Source: JBAYIE01 sp965279165
Lineage (GTDB): Bacteria > Bacteroidota > Bacteroidia > UKL13-3
Assembly (NCBI GenBank): GCA_965279165.1
Contig: OZ257140.1
Span: 2,542,001 to 2,606,000, forward strand
Direction of reading: 5' to 3'
DNA: 64,000 bases
Shown: piece after piece, positions 1 through 7,318 of the stretch
Layout: every line of letters begins with the position of its first letter
How positions within the stretch are numbered: position 1 is the first letter of the stretch
Translations under genes and position numbers: made by a program
Notes under the pieces: generated by a model
What the model saw: the letters and a program-made list of their open reading frames with translations, nothing else
Database searches by the model: none
What the model was told of the DNA's origin: nothing

Positions 1-550
1 AGTTAAATCAGGAAGTATACTCATTCAATCCGGACAAATAATCAACCAAATTCCTATTGTTCTTAGTGGTTTGGTAAAAGTTACCAGGATGGATGATAAT
101 GGAAACGAATTACTCTTATATTATATAGGTTCCAAAGAAAGTTGTGCGATGACATTTACTTGCTGCATGCAAAAACACCCAAGTGAAATTAATGCGATGG
201 TTGAAGAAGATGCGGAAATATTATTGATTCCAATTCAATTGATGGACGAATGGATGATGAAATTTACCACCTGGAAAAGTTTTGTTATGACCACCGTACG
301 ACTTCGTTTTAATGAACTTTTGAAAAGTATCGATCAGATTGCTTTTATGAAATTAGATGAAAGGTTGGTTACTTATTTGAAGGATAAAGTGAAGTCAACC
401 GGATCAACCATTGTGAATGCTTCCCATCAAACCATTGCTGAAGAGTTAGCCTCGTCGCGAGTTGTTATTTCAAGGTTGTTAAAAAAACTAGAAAACGATA
501 AAAAGGTAATTCTTTACCGAAACCAAATCAAGGTCATGAAAGAATTGTGA
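1..550 (+). CDS. Crp/Fnr family transcriptional regulator (5'-truncated)
   Basis: The reading frame is open to the left edge (first complete codon at 2), so the N-terminus lies outside the window. The visible part has the end of the cyclic-nucleotide-binding-like beta barrel (GQIINQIPIVLSGLVKV), the long dimerisation helix with FMKLDERLVTYL, and a C-terminal winged helix with SSRVVISRLLKKLEN as recognition helix. The ESCAMTFTCCM cysteine stretch is common in Bacteroidota Crp-like proteins; the Fe-S ligands of true FNR cannot be judged here. The next genes handle sulfane sulfur and thiols and carry two CRP-type boxes upstream, so it probably controls them in response to redox or sulfur stress. 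The effector is unknown. Confidence 0.9.
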   Translation, partial: VKSGSILIQSGQIINQIPIVLSGLVKVTRMDDNGNELLLYYIGSKESCAMTFTCCMQKHPSEINAMVEEDAEILLIPIQLMDEWMMKFTTWKSFVMTTVRLRFNELLKSIDQIAFMKLDERLVTYLKDKVKSTGSTIVNASHQTIAEELASSRVVISRLLKKLENDKKVILYRNQIKVMKEL

Positions 551-561
551 CTTTTGTTACA
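546..561 (+). promoter_or_regulatory. CRP-type operator box 1
   Basis: TGTGACTTTTGTTACA is an imperfect inverted repeat overlapping the regulator's stop codon. It matches the box at 862-877 at 14 of 16 bases and, like it, begins exactly 65 nt before a start codon (611). It is probably an activation site for the adjacent Crp/Fnr protein. That link is inferred from position and symmetry. Confidence 0.65.
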
Positions 562-582
562 TTTGATTTGCGCAGGATTATG

Positions 583-590
583 AAAATTTG
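583..590 (+). promoter_or_regulatory. Candidate -7 element for the DUF2892 gene
   Basis: AAAATTTG matches the Bacteroidota -7 consensus TAnnTTTG at five of its six defined bases. It starts 22 nt after the last base of the operator box and ends 20 nt before the ATG at 611. The same arrangement recurs at 899-906, which supports both. Confidence 0.5.
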
Positions 591-610
591 TTTACTTAAA
601 ATTTAAAATT

Positions 611-826
611 ATGAAAATCAACATGGGAACCGCAGATCGCAACATACGTATCGTTGTTGCAATCGCTATTGCAATTCTTTATTTTATGGATGTAATCAGT
701 GGTACAACCGGAATTGTGTTATTAGTTCTGGCTACTGTTTTTCTGATAACCGGCTTTTTGCGTTTTTGCCCATTGTATCTTCCTTTTGGACTAAGCACTG
801 CTAAAAAGGAAAGCAAAGGAAACTAG
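611..826 (+). CDS. DUF2892 (YgaP-type) small membrane protein
   Basis: This 71-residue protein begins MGTADRNIRIVVAIAIAIL and has two hydrophobic segments (about residues 12-30 and 34-52) followed by FCPLYLPFGLST, the pattern of the DUF2892/YgaP transmembrane family. In E. coli YgaP this domain is fused to a rhodanese. Here it stands alone, next to separate rhodanese genes. It has its own CRP-type box and -7 element, so it is probably a monocistronic member of the same regulon as the operon at 927. An inner-membrane role in sulfur or thiol handling is inferred. Confidence 0.8.
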   Translation: MKINMGTADRNIRIVVAIAIAILYFMDVISGTTGIVLLVLATVFLITGFLRFCPLYLPFGLSTAKKESKGN

Positions 827-861
827 CTCCAATCCTTATTCTGTTTCGACTTTTAGAGAAA

Positions 862-877
862 TGTGACTTTAGTCACA
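862..877 (+). promoter_or_regulatory. CRP-type operator box 2 (perfect palindrome)
   Basis: TGTGACTTTAGTCACA has perfect 7-bp inverted arms around a 2-bp centre and fits the E. coli CRP consensus TGTGA-N6-TCACA. It begins 65 nt before the ATG at 927. Its centre should lie about 40 nt before transcription start, the usual place for class II activation. The nearest candidate regulator is the Crp/Fnr protein ending at 550. Confidence 0.75.
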
Positions 878-898
878 GGCTAACTGAAATATTACCCT

Positions 899-906
899 GA
901 AATTTG
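899..906 (+). promoter_or_regulatory. Candidate -7 element for the rhodanese operon
   Basis: GAAATTTG is a one-mismatch TAnnTTTG element. It lies 22 nt past the operator end and ends 20 nt before the start codon at 927, exactly as at 583-590. No good -33 TTG is visible, as expected for an activator-dependent promoter. Confidence 0.5.
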
Positions 907-926
907 TACCTGTAAAAATTACAGAT

Positions 927-2351
927 ATGAATATCGAACAAATGTATACCGGTTGCCTTGCTCATGGGGCTTATTATATTGAAAGCAACGGTGAGGCAGC
1001 TATTATTGATCCACTTCGTGATATTAAACCTTATCTCGAGATGGCTGAGAAAAGAGGCGCAAAGATCCGATATGTGTTTGAAACGCATTTTCATGCCGAT
1101 TTTGTTTCAGGCCATGCCGATCTTGCAAGAGCAAGCGGTGCAACCATCGTTTACGGTCCAACTGAAATGAAGACAGGTTTCGATATGAAGGTTGGTAAAG
1201 ACAATGAAGTGTTTAAATTGGGGAACATTACGATAACCTTGTTGCATACTCCCGGACATACCATGGAAAGCAGCTGTTTTTTGGTAAAGGATGAATCCGG
1301 CAAACCAACACATATATTCACAGGCGACACCTTGTTTATTGGTGATGTTGGTCGCCCTGATTTGGCACAACATGTTATTGCCGACTTAACACAAGAGAAA
1401 TTAGCAGGCCACTTATACGATTCGCTTCATTCAAAAATTTTACCGCTTCCGGATGATTTAATTGTTTATCCCGGACATGGTGCAGGTAGTGCATGTGGTA
1501 AAAACTTAAGCAAAGAAACTTCCGACACATTAGGTAACCAGAAGATTCATAATTATGGTTTAAACCAGGATTTAAATAAAGCTGACTTTATAAAAGAGTT
1601 GTTAACGGGTTTAATGATGCCTCCCTCTTATTTTCCTAAAAATGTACTGATGAATATTAATGGATACAATCAGGTGGATGAGGTTATAAAAAGAGGTACC
1701 CAAGCCATAGCCATTGACGAATTTGTTTCTATGACTTCAAGAAACGAGGTTTTGATACTGGATACTAGATCGGCACTTGATTATAGCAAAGCATCAATTC
1801 CCGGAAGCATAAATATAGGAATTGATGGAAATTTTGCAGTTTGGGTCGGAACGGTTGTAAAAGATATTAACCAAACAATATTGTTGGTTTCAGAAGCAGG
1901 TAGGGAAGAGGAAGCAGTAATTCGATTGGCCAGGGTTGGTTACGACAATGCTATCGGATATCTGAATGGTGGAATAGATGCATGGATTAATAAAGGAATG
2001 GAAATCCAACCTATAGAATCTATTTCAGTGGATGAATTTTTGAAGCGTAAACTATCAAATCCAGATATTAAAATCCTCGATGTAAGGAAAAAGAGTGAAT
2101 TTGATTCAGAGCATATGGTAGAAGCTGAAAACATGCCATTGGATTACTTTGAAAAGTATGTTTCAGAGATTAAACCGGCCGATACTTATTATGTGCATTG
2201 CGCTGGCGGATACAGATCGATGATTTTTGCTTCCTTGATGCGCAAAAAAGGATTAACCAATCTGATAAATATAGAAGGAGGATTTACAAAAATAAAAACC
2301 AATCCTGCTTTTGCCTTAACAGAATATGTATGTCCTTCAACTATGTTATAA
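927..2351 (+). CDS. MBL-fold persulfide dioxygenase-like protein with two rhodanese domains
   Basis: The N-terminal half is an ETHE1/Blh-type metallo-beta-lactamase: HFHADFVSGH at residues 54-63 supplies the HxHxD metal motif, and HTPGHT and FTGDTLFIGDVGRPDL follow. Family members oxidise glutathione or low-molecular-weight persulfide to sulfite. The C-terminal half holds two rhodanese domains. The first (ILDTRSALDY) has no cysteine in its active loop (VSEAGREEE) and is probably inactive. The second (ILDVRKKSEF) keeps the catalytic cysteine in HCAGGYRS. It heads a tight run of genes to 4199 and follows a perfect CRP-type box. Its role is probably detoxification or oxidation of sulfane sulfur in the cytoplasm. 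Confidence 0.9.
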   Translation: MNIEQMYTGCLAHGAYYIESNGEAAIIDPLRDIKPYLEMAEKRGAKIRYVFETHFHADFVSGHADLARASGATIVYGPTEMKTGFDMKVGKDNEVFKLGNITITLLHTPGHTMESSCFLVKDESGKPTHIFTGDTLFIGDVGRPDLAQHVIADLTQEKLAGHLYDSLHSKILPLPDDLIVYPGHGAGSACGKNLSKETSDTLGNQKIHNYGLNQDLNKADFIKELLTGLMMPPSYFPKNVLMNINGYNQVDEVIKRGTQAIAIDEFVSMTSRNEVLILDTRSALDYSKASIPGSINIGIDGNFAVWVGTVVKDINQTILLVSEAGREEEAVIRLARVGYDNAIGYLNGGIDAWINKGMEIQPIESISVDEFLKRKLSNPDIKILDVRKKSEFDSEHMVEAENMPLDYFEKYVSEIKPADTYYVHCAGGYRSMIFASLMRKKGLTNLINIEGGFTKIKTNPAFALTEYVCPSTML

Positions 2352-2373
2352 GAATTTTAAACTTTAATAAAAT

Positions 2374-2622
2374 ATGACAACACAAACAATAATTGATGTA
2401 CGTTCGCCCGGTGAATTTATGGGTGGACATGTAAATGGTTCGGTAAATATTCCGTTACAAGAAATTGCCGAAAGATTAGATGAAATTAAGAAAATGAAAC
2501 AGCCAATTGTTCTCTGCTGTGCAAGCGGAATGAGAAGTGGCAGTGCTACCGAGTTTTTGCAAAAAAACGGAGTGGAATGCAGCAACGGCGGATCGTGGTT
2601 AAATGTAAATAACGATTATTAA
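2374..2622 (+). CDS. Single-domain rhodanese-like sulfurtransferase
   Basis: This 82-residue protein is a minimal rhodanese domain: IIDVRSPGEFMGGHVNGSVNIP at the start, then the active loop CCASGMRS with the catalytic cysteine, and a Gly-Gly near the C-terminus. Such short rhodaneses carry a persulfide on the active cysteine and pass it to acceptors. It lies 22 nt after the MBL-rhodanese gene and 1 nt before a second copy, so it is cotranscribed. It shares the CCASGMRSxSA loop with the protein at 2624, which suggests a local duplication. There is no signal peptide, so it is cytoplasmic. Confidence 0.85.
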   Translation: MTTQTIIDVRSPGEFMGGHVNGSVNIPLQEIAERLDEIKKMKQPIVLCCASGMRSGSATEFLQKNGVECSNGGSWLNVNNDY

Positions 2623-2623
2623 T

Positions 2624-2935
2624 ATGTGGAATAGAATAAAAAGTATATTGGGAATGGGACCATCCGTAGATATGGCTCAATTGGTACAAAATGGTGCAAT
2701 AATTATTGATGTTAGAAGTAAAGCAGAATTTCAATCCGGACACATCAAAGGCGCGATAAATATGCCATTGCAAACTTTGTCACAAAATTTATCTAAAATT
2801 AAAAAAGACAAACCCATAATTACCTGTTGTGCTTCCGGTATGCGTAGCGCTTCAGCAAAGGGAATTCTTAAATCAAATGGATTTGATGAAGTATATAATG
2901 GAGGCGGATGGATGAGTTTAAACAATAAGATCTAA
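2624..2935 (+). CDS. Rhodanese-like sulfurtransferase (tandem paralogue)
   Basis: This 103-residue protein has a short N-terminal extension (MWNRIKSILGMGPSVD) and then a rhodanese domain with IIDVRSKAEFQSGHIKGAINMP and the active loop CCASGMRSASA. It is a clear paralogue of the preceding 82-residue protein. It starts one base after that stop codon and ends one base before the next gene, which fits a translationally coupled operon. It probably relays persulfide sulfur together with the MBL-rhodanese fusion and the thioredoxins downstream. Confidence 0.85.
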   Translation: MWNRIKSILGMGPSVDMAQLVQNGAIIIDVRSKAEFQSGHIKGAINMPLQTLSQNLSKIKKDKPIITCCASGMRSASAKGILKSNGFDEVYNGGGWMSLNNKI

Positions 2936-2936
2936 C

Positions 2937-3182
2937 ATGTACGAAAGTCTTAAAAGTAGAATCCTGTCGCCATGGCGATTTACCAGATGGTTGTATTTGG
3001 TAATGGGAGTAACTATTGTGATACAGGGTTTTTACGCGCACCAAACCATGGGAATAGCTCTTGGCGGCTATTTTGCAGCGATGGCTATTTTTGGTTTCGG
3101 CTGTGCCGGCGGAAATTGTAATGTGCCGGTAAATCCTGAAAAATACAAAAACACAGAAGTGGATTACGAAGAAATCAAATAA
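2937..3182 (+). CDS. Small two-helix membrane protein of the rhodanese operon
   Basis: This 81-residue protein has two hydrophobic helices (about residues 18-33 and 37-54) and then a cysteine pair in FGCAGGNCNVP. It resembles DUF2892-type membrane proteins in size and topology, but I do not recognise an exact family. The CxxxxC pair just past the second helix, in an operon of rhodaneses and thioredoxins, suggests a membrane thiol site that takes or passes sulfur or reducing equivalents. That role is inferred from context only. It lies 1 nt after the rhodanese and 2 nt before the thioredoxin. Confidence 0.7.
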   Translation: MYESLKSRILSPWRFTRWLYLVMGVTIVIQGFYAHQTMGIALGGYFAAMAIFGFGCAGGNCNVPVNPEKYKNTEVDYEEIK

Positions 3183-3184
3183 GT

Positions 3185-3502
3185 ATGGAAACAGAAATAA
3201 AACTATCCTTTACGGAGTTAATAAAACAAGAGCCACTTTTGCTGGTAGATTTTTCGGCAGAATGGTGTGGACCATGTAAAATGATGAAACCTATATTGGA
3301 AGAATTAAAGACCAATATTGGCAACGAAGCAAAAATTATCAAAGTAGATGTTGACAAAAGTCCGAAAGTTTCTGAAATTTTCCAGATACAAGGTGTTCCA
3401 ACTTTGATATTATTTAAAAAAGGAGAAATCGTGTGGCGTCAATCCGGCGTTGTATCAGCCCAACAACTTGCCAAATTAATACACCAATACAGCAACAATT
3501 AA
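3185..3502 (+). CDS. Thioredoxin
   Basis: This 105-residue thioredoxin has the active site WCGPCK near residue 29, preceded by LLVDFSAE, and the cis-proline loop GVPTLILFKKGE. It has no signal peptide, so it is a cytoplasmic disulfide reductase. Between rhodanese genes it probably reduces protein persulfides or the rhodanese active cysteine, releasing sulfide for the cycle. It follows the membrane protein by 2 nt and precedes the lipoprotein by 1 nt. Whether it also serves as a general thioredoxin cannot be told from this window. Confidence 0.9.
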   Translation: METEIKLSFTELIKQEPLLLVDFSAEWCGPCKMMKPILEELKTNIGNEAKIIKVDVDKSPKVSEIFQIQGVPTLILFKKGEIVWRQSGVVSAQQLAKLIHQYSNN

Positions 3503-3503
3503 T

Positions 3504-4199
3504 ATGAAATATCTAGTTATTCTTTTTACAACTTTTGTAATCGGATTTTCTGCTTGTCAATCGCAACAAAGTTCTCAATCACTGAATGCCGTTGCGTTTC
3601 AGGAGAAATTGAATAGTACCAACAATCCGGTTGTTTTAGATGTAAGAACCGAACAGGAATTTGCCGGAGGGTATATTGCGAAGGCTGTTAATATCGATGT
3701 AAACAATGCTGATTTTAAAAGTAGAGTAAGCACATTGGATAAAAGCAAAACCTATTTTGTGTATTGCTTGGCTGGAGGTAGGAGTGCATCTGCAGCAAAT
3801 TACATGCGGGCCAATGGATTTACAAAGGTATTCGACTTAAAAGGTGGATTGTTAAGTTGGCAAGCTCAAAATTTCCCTATCGAATCGTATAAACCTGCTA
3901 CCGAAGAGATGCAATTATCGGATTACGAAAATCTCATTAAAGAAAACCAAATAGTTTTGATCGATTTTTATGCACCTTGGTGTGGTCCTTGTAAAAAGTT
4001 GGAACCAATTATGACTGAAATATCGAAGGAATATGAAGGAAAGGTAAAAGTGGTACGAATCAATACCGACAATAACCGCGAGCTAAGCATTAAGTTAGGC
4101 GTAGAAGAAATTCCCTTGATTAAAATTTACAAAGACGGAAAAATTATCAATAATTACATCGGTTTAATCAGCAAAGAAGAACTTACGAAGAATTTTTAA
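3504..4199 (+). CDS. Rhodanese-thioredoxin fusion lipoprotein
   Basis: The 231-residue product starts with a lipoprotein signal (hydrophobic segment ending in GFSAC, a lipobox with Cys18), so it is exported and lipid-anchored. A rhodanese domain follows with VVLDVRTEQEF and the active loop YCLAGGRSAS, then a complete thioredoxin domain with APWCGPCKK and the EEIPLIKIYKDG cis-proline loop. The fusion puts a persulfide carrier and its reductant on one periplasmic protein. It is the last gene of the operon from 927, and it duplicates in the envelope the rhodanese-plus-thioredoxin pairing seen in the cytoplasm. Confidence 0.88.
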   Translation: MKYLVILFTTFVIGFSACQSQQSSQSLNAVAFQEKLNSTNNPVVLDVRTEQEFAGGYIAKAVNIDVNNADFKSRVSTLDKSKTYFVYCLAGGRSASAANYMRANGFTKVFDLKGGLLSWQAQNFPIESYKPATEEMQLSDYENLIKENQIVLIDFYAPWCGPCKKLEPIMTEISKEYEGKVKVVRINTDNNRELSIKLGVEEIPLIKIYKDGKIINNYIGLISKEELTKNF

Positions 4200-4222
4200 T
4201 TTAACAAGTATAGTTTTGTACG

Positions 4223-4348
4223 CGGTTAACAGTTAACGGTTCACAGTTTACAGTTCACTGTTCACAGTTTACGGTTTACAGTTCACAGTTAACGGTTAAC
4301 AGTTTACAGTTCACAGTTCACAGTTTACAGTTTACAGTTTACCGTTCA
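4223..4348. repeat. Heptanucleotide tandem array, 18 units of CNGTTNA
   Basis: Eighteen consecutive 7-bp units run without a single insertion or deletion. Positions 1, 3, 4, 5 and 7 (C, G, T, T, A) are invariant in all 18; position 2 varies (mostly A or G) and position 6 is A, C or T. Typical units are CAGTTTA, CAGTTCA, CGGTTAA. The array lies between the end of the rhodanese operon and the xerD stop codon. A related but shorter locus is at 9899-9954. Confidence 0.95.
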
Positions 4349-4390
4349 TGGGTTGTTTAATAACAAGAGTTTTACACAATATTCATCAAT

Positions 4391-4460
4391 CAAAACTCAT
4401 ATCTCAAAACTCATATCTTATATCTCATAACTTATATCTCATAACTTATATCTCATATCT
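4391..4460. repeat. Heptanucleotide tandem array, 10 units of YAWAWCT
   Basis: Ten 7-bp units in perfect register, such as CATATCT, CATAACT, TATATCT and CAAAACT, partly arranged as 14-bp doublets. The array ends 4 bp before the xerD stop codon. The same heptad family recurs at 10027-10068. The 42 bp between this array and the previous one show no repeat. Confidence 0.93.
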
Positions 4461-4464
4461 AACA

Positions 4465-5364
4465 TCAGCTTCTCGGATGAAATTGCGTAATAATATCCCT
4501 CAAATATTCCCTATCAATATGGGTATAGATTTCGGTAGTTGTTATACTCTCATGGCCTAACATTTGTTGTACGGCACGTAAATCAGCCCCTGCTTCTACT
4601 AAGGCTGTGGCAAATGAATGACGGAAGGTGTGTGGGGATATTTTCTTACGGATACCGGCTAATTCAGCCAAGTTTTTAATAATATAAAAAATCATAACTC
4701 TAGAGAGTCGGCTGCCTCTTCTGTTGAGAAATACAATATCATTATTTCCGGTTTTGATTTGTTGATGAACCCTAACGGATTCGATGTATAATTTAATTGC
4801 TTTAAGTGCAGTTTGTCCTATTGGTACCAATCTTTCTTTGTTTCCTTTTCCAATTACCCGAATAAATTCTTCATGGTAGGAAATGTCCGATATTTTTAAA
4901 GCAACTGTTTCGCTTACACGCAAACCACAGCTAAACATGGTTTCGAGAATTGCCTTGTTGCGCATACCATCCGCTTTGGATAAGTCGATTTGCTCCATCA
5001 TCAAATCAATTTCGTCTGTTCCTAAAACATCAGGAAGTTTTCTTGCAGTTTTGGGAGCTTCGAGTAATTCGGTTGGATTTCTTTTAATCATATCCTCCAT
5101 GATTAAATACTTGAAAAAAGATTTCATCCCCGAAACAATTCTTGCCTGGCTGGTTGGCAACATCCCGAGTTCGTGAATATAGCGTACAAACTCGCGTAAA
5201 TGGGTCAAACCAATTTCTTCCGGTAGTAAGGATAGTCCTTTTATTTCCAAAAACTGCGTGAATAATTTAACATCATGCAAGTAGGCTTCTATGGATTGAG
5301 GAGAAAGGGAACGCTCCAGTTGTAGGTAAATTTTGAATCCTTTCATTGGTGTATCCCAGTTCAT
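4465..5364 (-). CDS. xerD: Tyrosine site-specific recombinase XerD
   Basis: This 299-residue integrase-family recombinase has an N-terminal SAM-like core-binding domain (FKIYLQLERSLSPQSIEAYLHD) and a C-terminal catalytic domain with CGLRVSE (first Arg), HTFRHSFA (His and Arg), LGHESI (His) and the nucleophile in TEIYTHID. Length and the absence of phage or integron context fit the chromosomal XerD/XerC partner that resolves chromosome dimers at dif with FtsK. It is divergent from aroQ, with a weak -7 element (GATATTTG, complement of 5393-5400) upstream. No second Xer gene or dif site was recognised here. Confidence 0.9.
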   Translation of the reverse strand: MNWDTPMKGFKIYLQLERSLSPQSIEAYLHDVKLFTQFLEIKGLSLLPEEIGLTHLREFVRYIHELGMLPTSQARIVSGMKSFFKYLIMEDMIKRNPTELLEAPKTARKLPDVLGTDEIDLMMEQIDLSKADGMRNKAILETMFSCGLRVSETVALKISDISYHEEFIRVIGKGNKERLVPIGQTALKAIKLYIESVRVHQQIKTGNNDIVFLNRRGSRLSRVMIFYIIKNLAELAGIRKKISPHTFRHSFATALVEAGADLRAVQQMLGHESITTTEIYTHIDREYLRDIITQFHPRS

Positions 5365-5449
5365 ATGTTCCGATGTGTAAATATATTAAAAGCAAATATC
5401 TGATTTAAAGAGATTCCGTATTTATAATTTATACACTAATTTGCAGCCC

Positions 5450-5866
5450 GTGAAAATAATCATCATAAACGGACCCAACTTAAATTTACTGGGAAAAAGA
5501 GAACCTGAAATTTATGGTAGTAAAACCTTTGCATCTTTTATGACAGAACTGAAGCAAGAGTTCACAACTTGCGATATTTCTTATTTCCAATCGAATATCG
5601 AAGGTGAAATAATAGATAAATTACAGGAAACGGGATTTGGATTCGATGGAATAATTTTAAATGCAGGCGGATATACCCATACTTCAGTAGCCATTGCTGA
5701 TGCGGTGGCAGCAATAACAACTCCTGTAATTGAAGTCCATATCAGCAATATTTTTGCAAGAGAAGAGATTAGGCACAACTCCTTGTTATCAAAACATTGC
5801 ATAGGAATTATCAGTGGCTTGGGATTGAATGGGTATCGGTTGGCGATACTTGATTTTTTGAAGTGA
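5450..5866 (+). CDS. aroQ: 3-dehydroquinate dehydratase, type II
   Basis: The product catalyses the third step of the shikimate pathway, dehydrating 3-dehydroquinate to 3-dehydroshikimate. The type II signature is clear: INGPNLNLLGKREPEIYGS with the catalytic Tyr, LNAGGYTHTSVAIADA, and the EVHISN histidine region, followed by REEIRHNS. I place the start at the GTG at 5450, giving MKIIIINGPN; the in-frame TTG at 5441 falls inside a promoter-like TAATTTG (5437-5443). That box ends only 6 nt before the GTG, so the transcript may be leaderless. The protein is about 138 residues, normal for the dodecameric enzyme. Confidence 0.93.
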   Translation: MKIIIINGPNLNLLGKREPEIYGSKTFASFMTELKQEFTTCDISYFQSNIEGEIIDKLQETGFGFDGIILNAGGYTHTSVAIADAVAAITTPVIEVHISNIFAREEIRHNSLLSKHCIGIISGLGLNGYRLAILDFLK

Positions 5867-5896
5867 TTGTAAGGAATATGGTTGTTGTAACTAATA

Positions 5897-6928
5897 TTAT
5901 TCTCCAAACTTTAGTTCGCTAAAATACCGCGTGGATCCAATAAAATGTTTGGCAACAATACTTCCATTATAAACCCCTTTAAAATGGTTGTTGCGGTATA
6001 ATGGCATCACATTTTTACGTAGTTTCCACCATTTGGCAAAATGGAAAAAGTAGCTCGCATGTGCCCGATGCACAGCCATACTGTATTTGGGAAATCCATT
6101 CAACAGAAAAAATATCGAGCTAAGCAAATCCAAAAACGACCGAAAGGGAATAAGCCAAATTAAAACGGTTATTGGTAAATTCTTGGTTAACATGATTAAG
6201 TTGTTTCGAAAATTGAGGTAAGTTTTTTGCGGACTCATTTTATTTAAAGTGCCACCGCCAATATGATACACAAAACTTTCGGGAACTACTTTAATTTCGT
6301 AACCCATCAGTTGCATTCGCCAACATAAATCTACTTCTTCCATATGGGCAAAAAAATGTTCGTCAAACCCACCTGCTTCATGAAAGACGTTTGCTCTTAC
6401 AAACATACAGGCGCCTGTAGCCCAAAAAACATTGGTTGTGGTTTCGTATTGTTTCTCGTCGTTTTCTAATGCTTCAAATATTCTACCCCTACAAAATACA
6501 TAACCTAATCGATCCATATATCCACCGCAAGCACCGGCATATTCAAATTGGTTGCGATTTTTATAATCCAACATTTTCGGTTGACAGGCACCAATTTTTT
6601 TATTCGATTCCATTTCCCTGATAACCGGTTCTATCCAATTAGAATTAACTTCAATATCGTTGTTTAACAGAACATAATAATCCGCTTGCACCTTTTTTAA
6701 CGCATGGTTGTATCCGCCTGCGTAGCCGTAATTATCGTTATTTTGAACAATGGTTATATTGGGGTAATTGGTTCTGACAAATTCTTGCGAACCATCGTTG
6801 CTATGGTTATCTGCTATAACAATTTCTAAGTTGGGATACTTAGTTGCAACAACAAACGGTAGAAATTTTTCGAGCAATGCTTTTCTATTCCAATGAACAA
6901 TTACTACTGCTACTTTCGGGAAACTCAT
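5897..6928 (-). CDS. Glycosyltransferase family 2
   Basis: The 343-residue protein opens with KVAVVIVHWNRKALLEKFLP and has NLEIVIADNHSNDGS and the metal-binding YYVLLNNDIEV (a variant DXD region), then the acceptor-site motif with WATGACMFVRANVF and HMEEVDLCWRMQLMGYEI. These are hallmarks of GT-A family 2 enzymes of the rhamnosyltransferase type (GT2_RfbF-like). A hydrophobic stretch around residues 255-275 suggests membrane association. Substrate and acceptor cannot be named. It overlaps the upstream gene by 4 bp and is cotranscribed with it. Confidence 0.85.
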   Translation of the reverse strand: MSFPKVAVVIVHWNRKALLEKFLPFVVATKYPNLEIVIADNHSNDGSQEFVRTNYPNITIVQNNDNYGYAGGYNHALKKVQADYYVLLNNDIEVNSNWIEPVIREMESNKKIGACQPKMLDYKNRNQFEYAGACGGYMDRLGYVFCRGRIFEALENDEKQYETTTNVFWATGACMFVRANVFHEAGGFDEHFFAHMEEVDLCWRMQLMGYEIKVVPESFVYHIGGGTLNKMSPQKTYLNFRNNLIMLTKNLPITVLIWLIPFRSFLDLLSSIFFLLNGFPKYSMAVHRAHASYFFHFAKWWKLRKNVMPLYRNNHFKGVYNGSIVAKHFIGSTRYFSELKFGE

Positions 6929-7299
6929 TCCGCATTACCTCCTTTGGTAAATGGAACAAAGATATAACTAGCTATTTCAGCAGTGATAAGCATGAAACAC
7001 ATAAAGCCGGCTGGGTTCTTGTATGCCCGAATAAAGTCATCTTTCTTTTCTGCTTTAATTAATCCGCGTTCTAAAAGTTCTTCCATGGAAGTGGCGTAAA
7101 TATTAAAACGTGCATCAAATTCCCGGTTATCGATTATCAATTCACCAACTTTTACTTCATGTTCGGTAGCAATAAATACCGGATATGCCGAAAATCCTTC
7201 TGCAATAATATCTCCGGCAACTTCAGCAATCATTTCTTCATTTACCCGAATGTCAATTTTCAAGGCATCTATCAATTGTTTAAAATCTTCTTCAGTCAT
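6925..7299 (-). CDS. Conserved hypothetical protein, 124 aa
   Basis: I do not recognise the family by name. The protein is soluble over most of its length, acidic at the start (MTEEDFKQLIDALKIDIR), with a central alpha/beta pattern (FDARFNIYATSMEELLERGLI) and a hydrophobic C-terminal stretch, CFMLITAEIASYIFVPF. Its stop overlaps the start of the glycosyltransferase by 4 bp and its start is 19 nt from the rlmD stop, so the three genes form an operon. Nothing visible indicates a catalytic site. Confidence 0.7.
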   Translation of the reverse strand: MTEEDFKQLIDALKIDIRVNEEMIAEVAGDIIAEGFSAYPVFIATEHEVKVGELIIDNREFDARFNIYATSMEELLERGLIKAEKKDDFIRAYKNPAGFMCFMLITAEIASYIFVPFTKGGNAE

Positions 7300-7318
7300 A
7301 TCTCAATCTGGTAAAAAG

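Noticed and set aside
1940..2134. Antisense frames inside the MBL-rhodanese gene and many similar frames elsewhere
   Set aside because: They mirror real genes on the other strand, have no promoter or family resemblance and are shadows of codon use.
2374..2935. A frameshifted single tandem-rhodanese gene
   Set aside because: Both parts have complete rhodanese domains with their own start codons and stop codons, so two separate genes fit better.
4223..4460. Possible CRISPR array because of many short repeats
   Set aside because: Units are 7 bp with no spacers, and no cas gene is near; it is a tandem heptad array.
4348..4560. Plus-strand frame of about 70 codons over the second heptad array
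   Set aside because: It is made of low-complexity repeat and xerD antisense sequence, without any recognisable protein.
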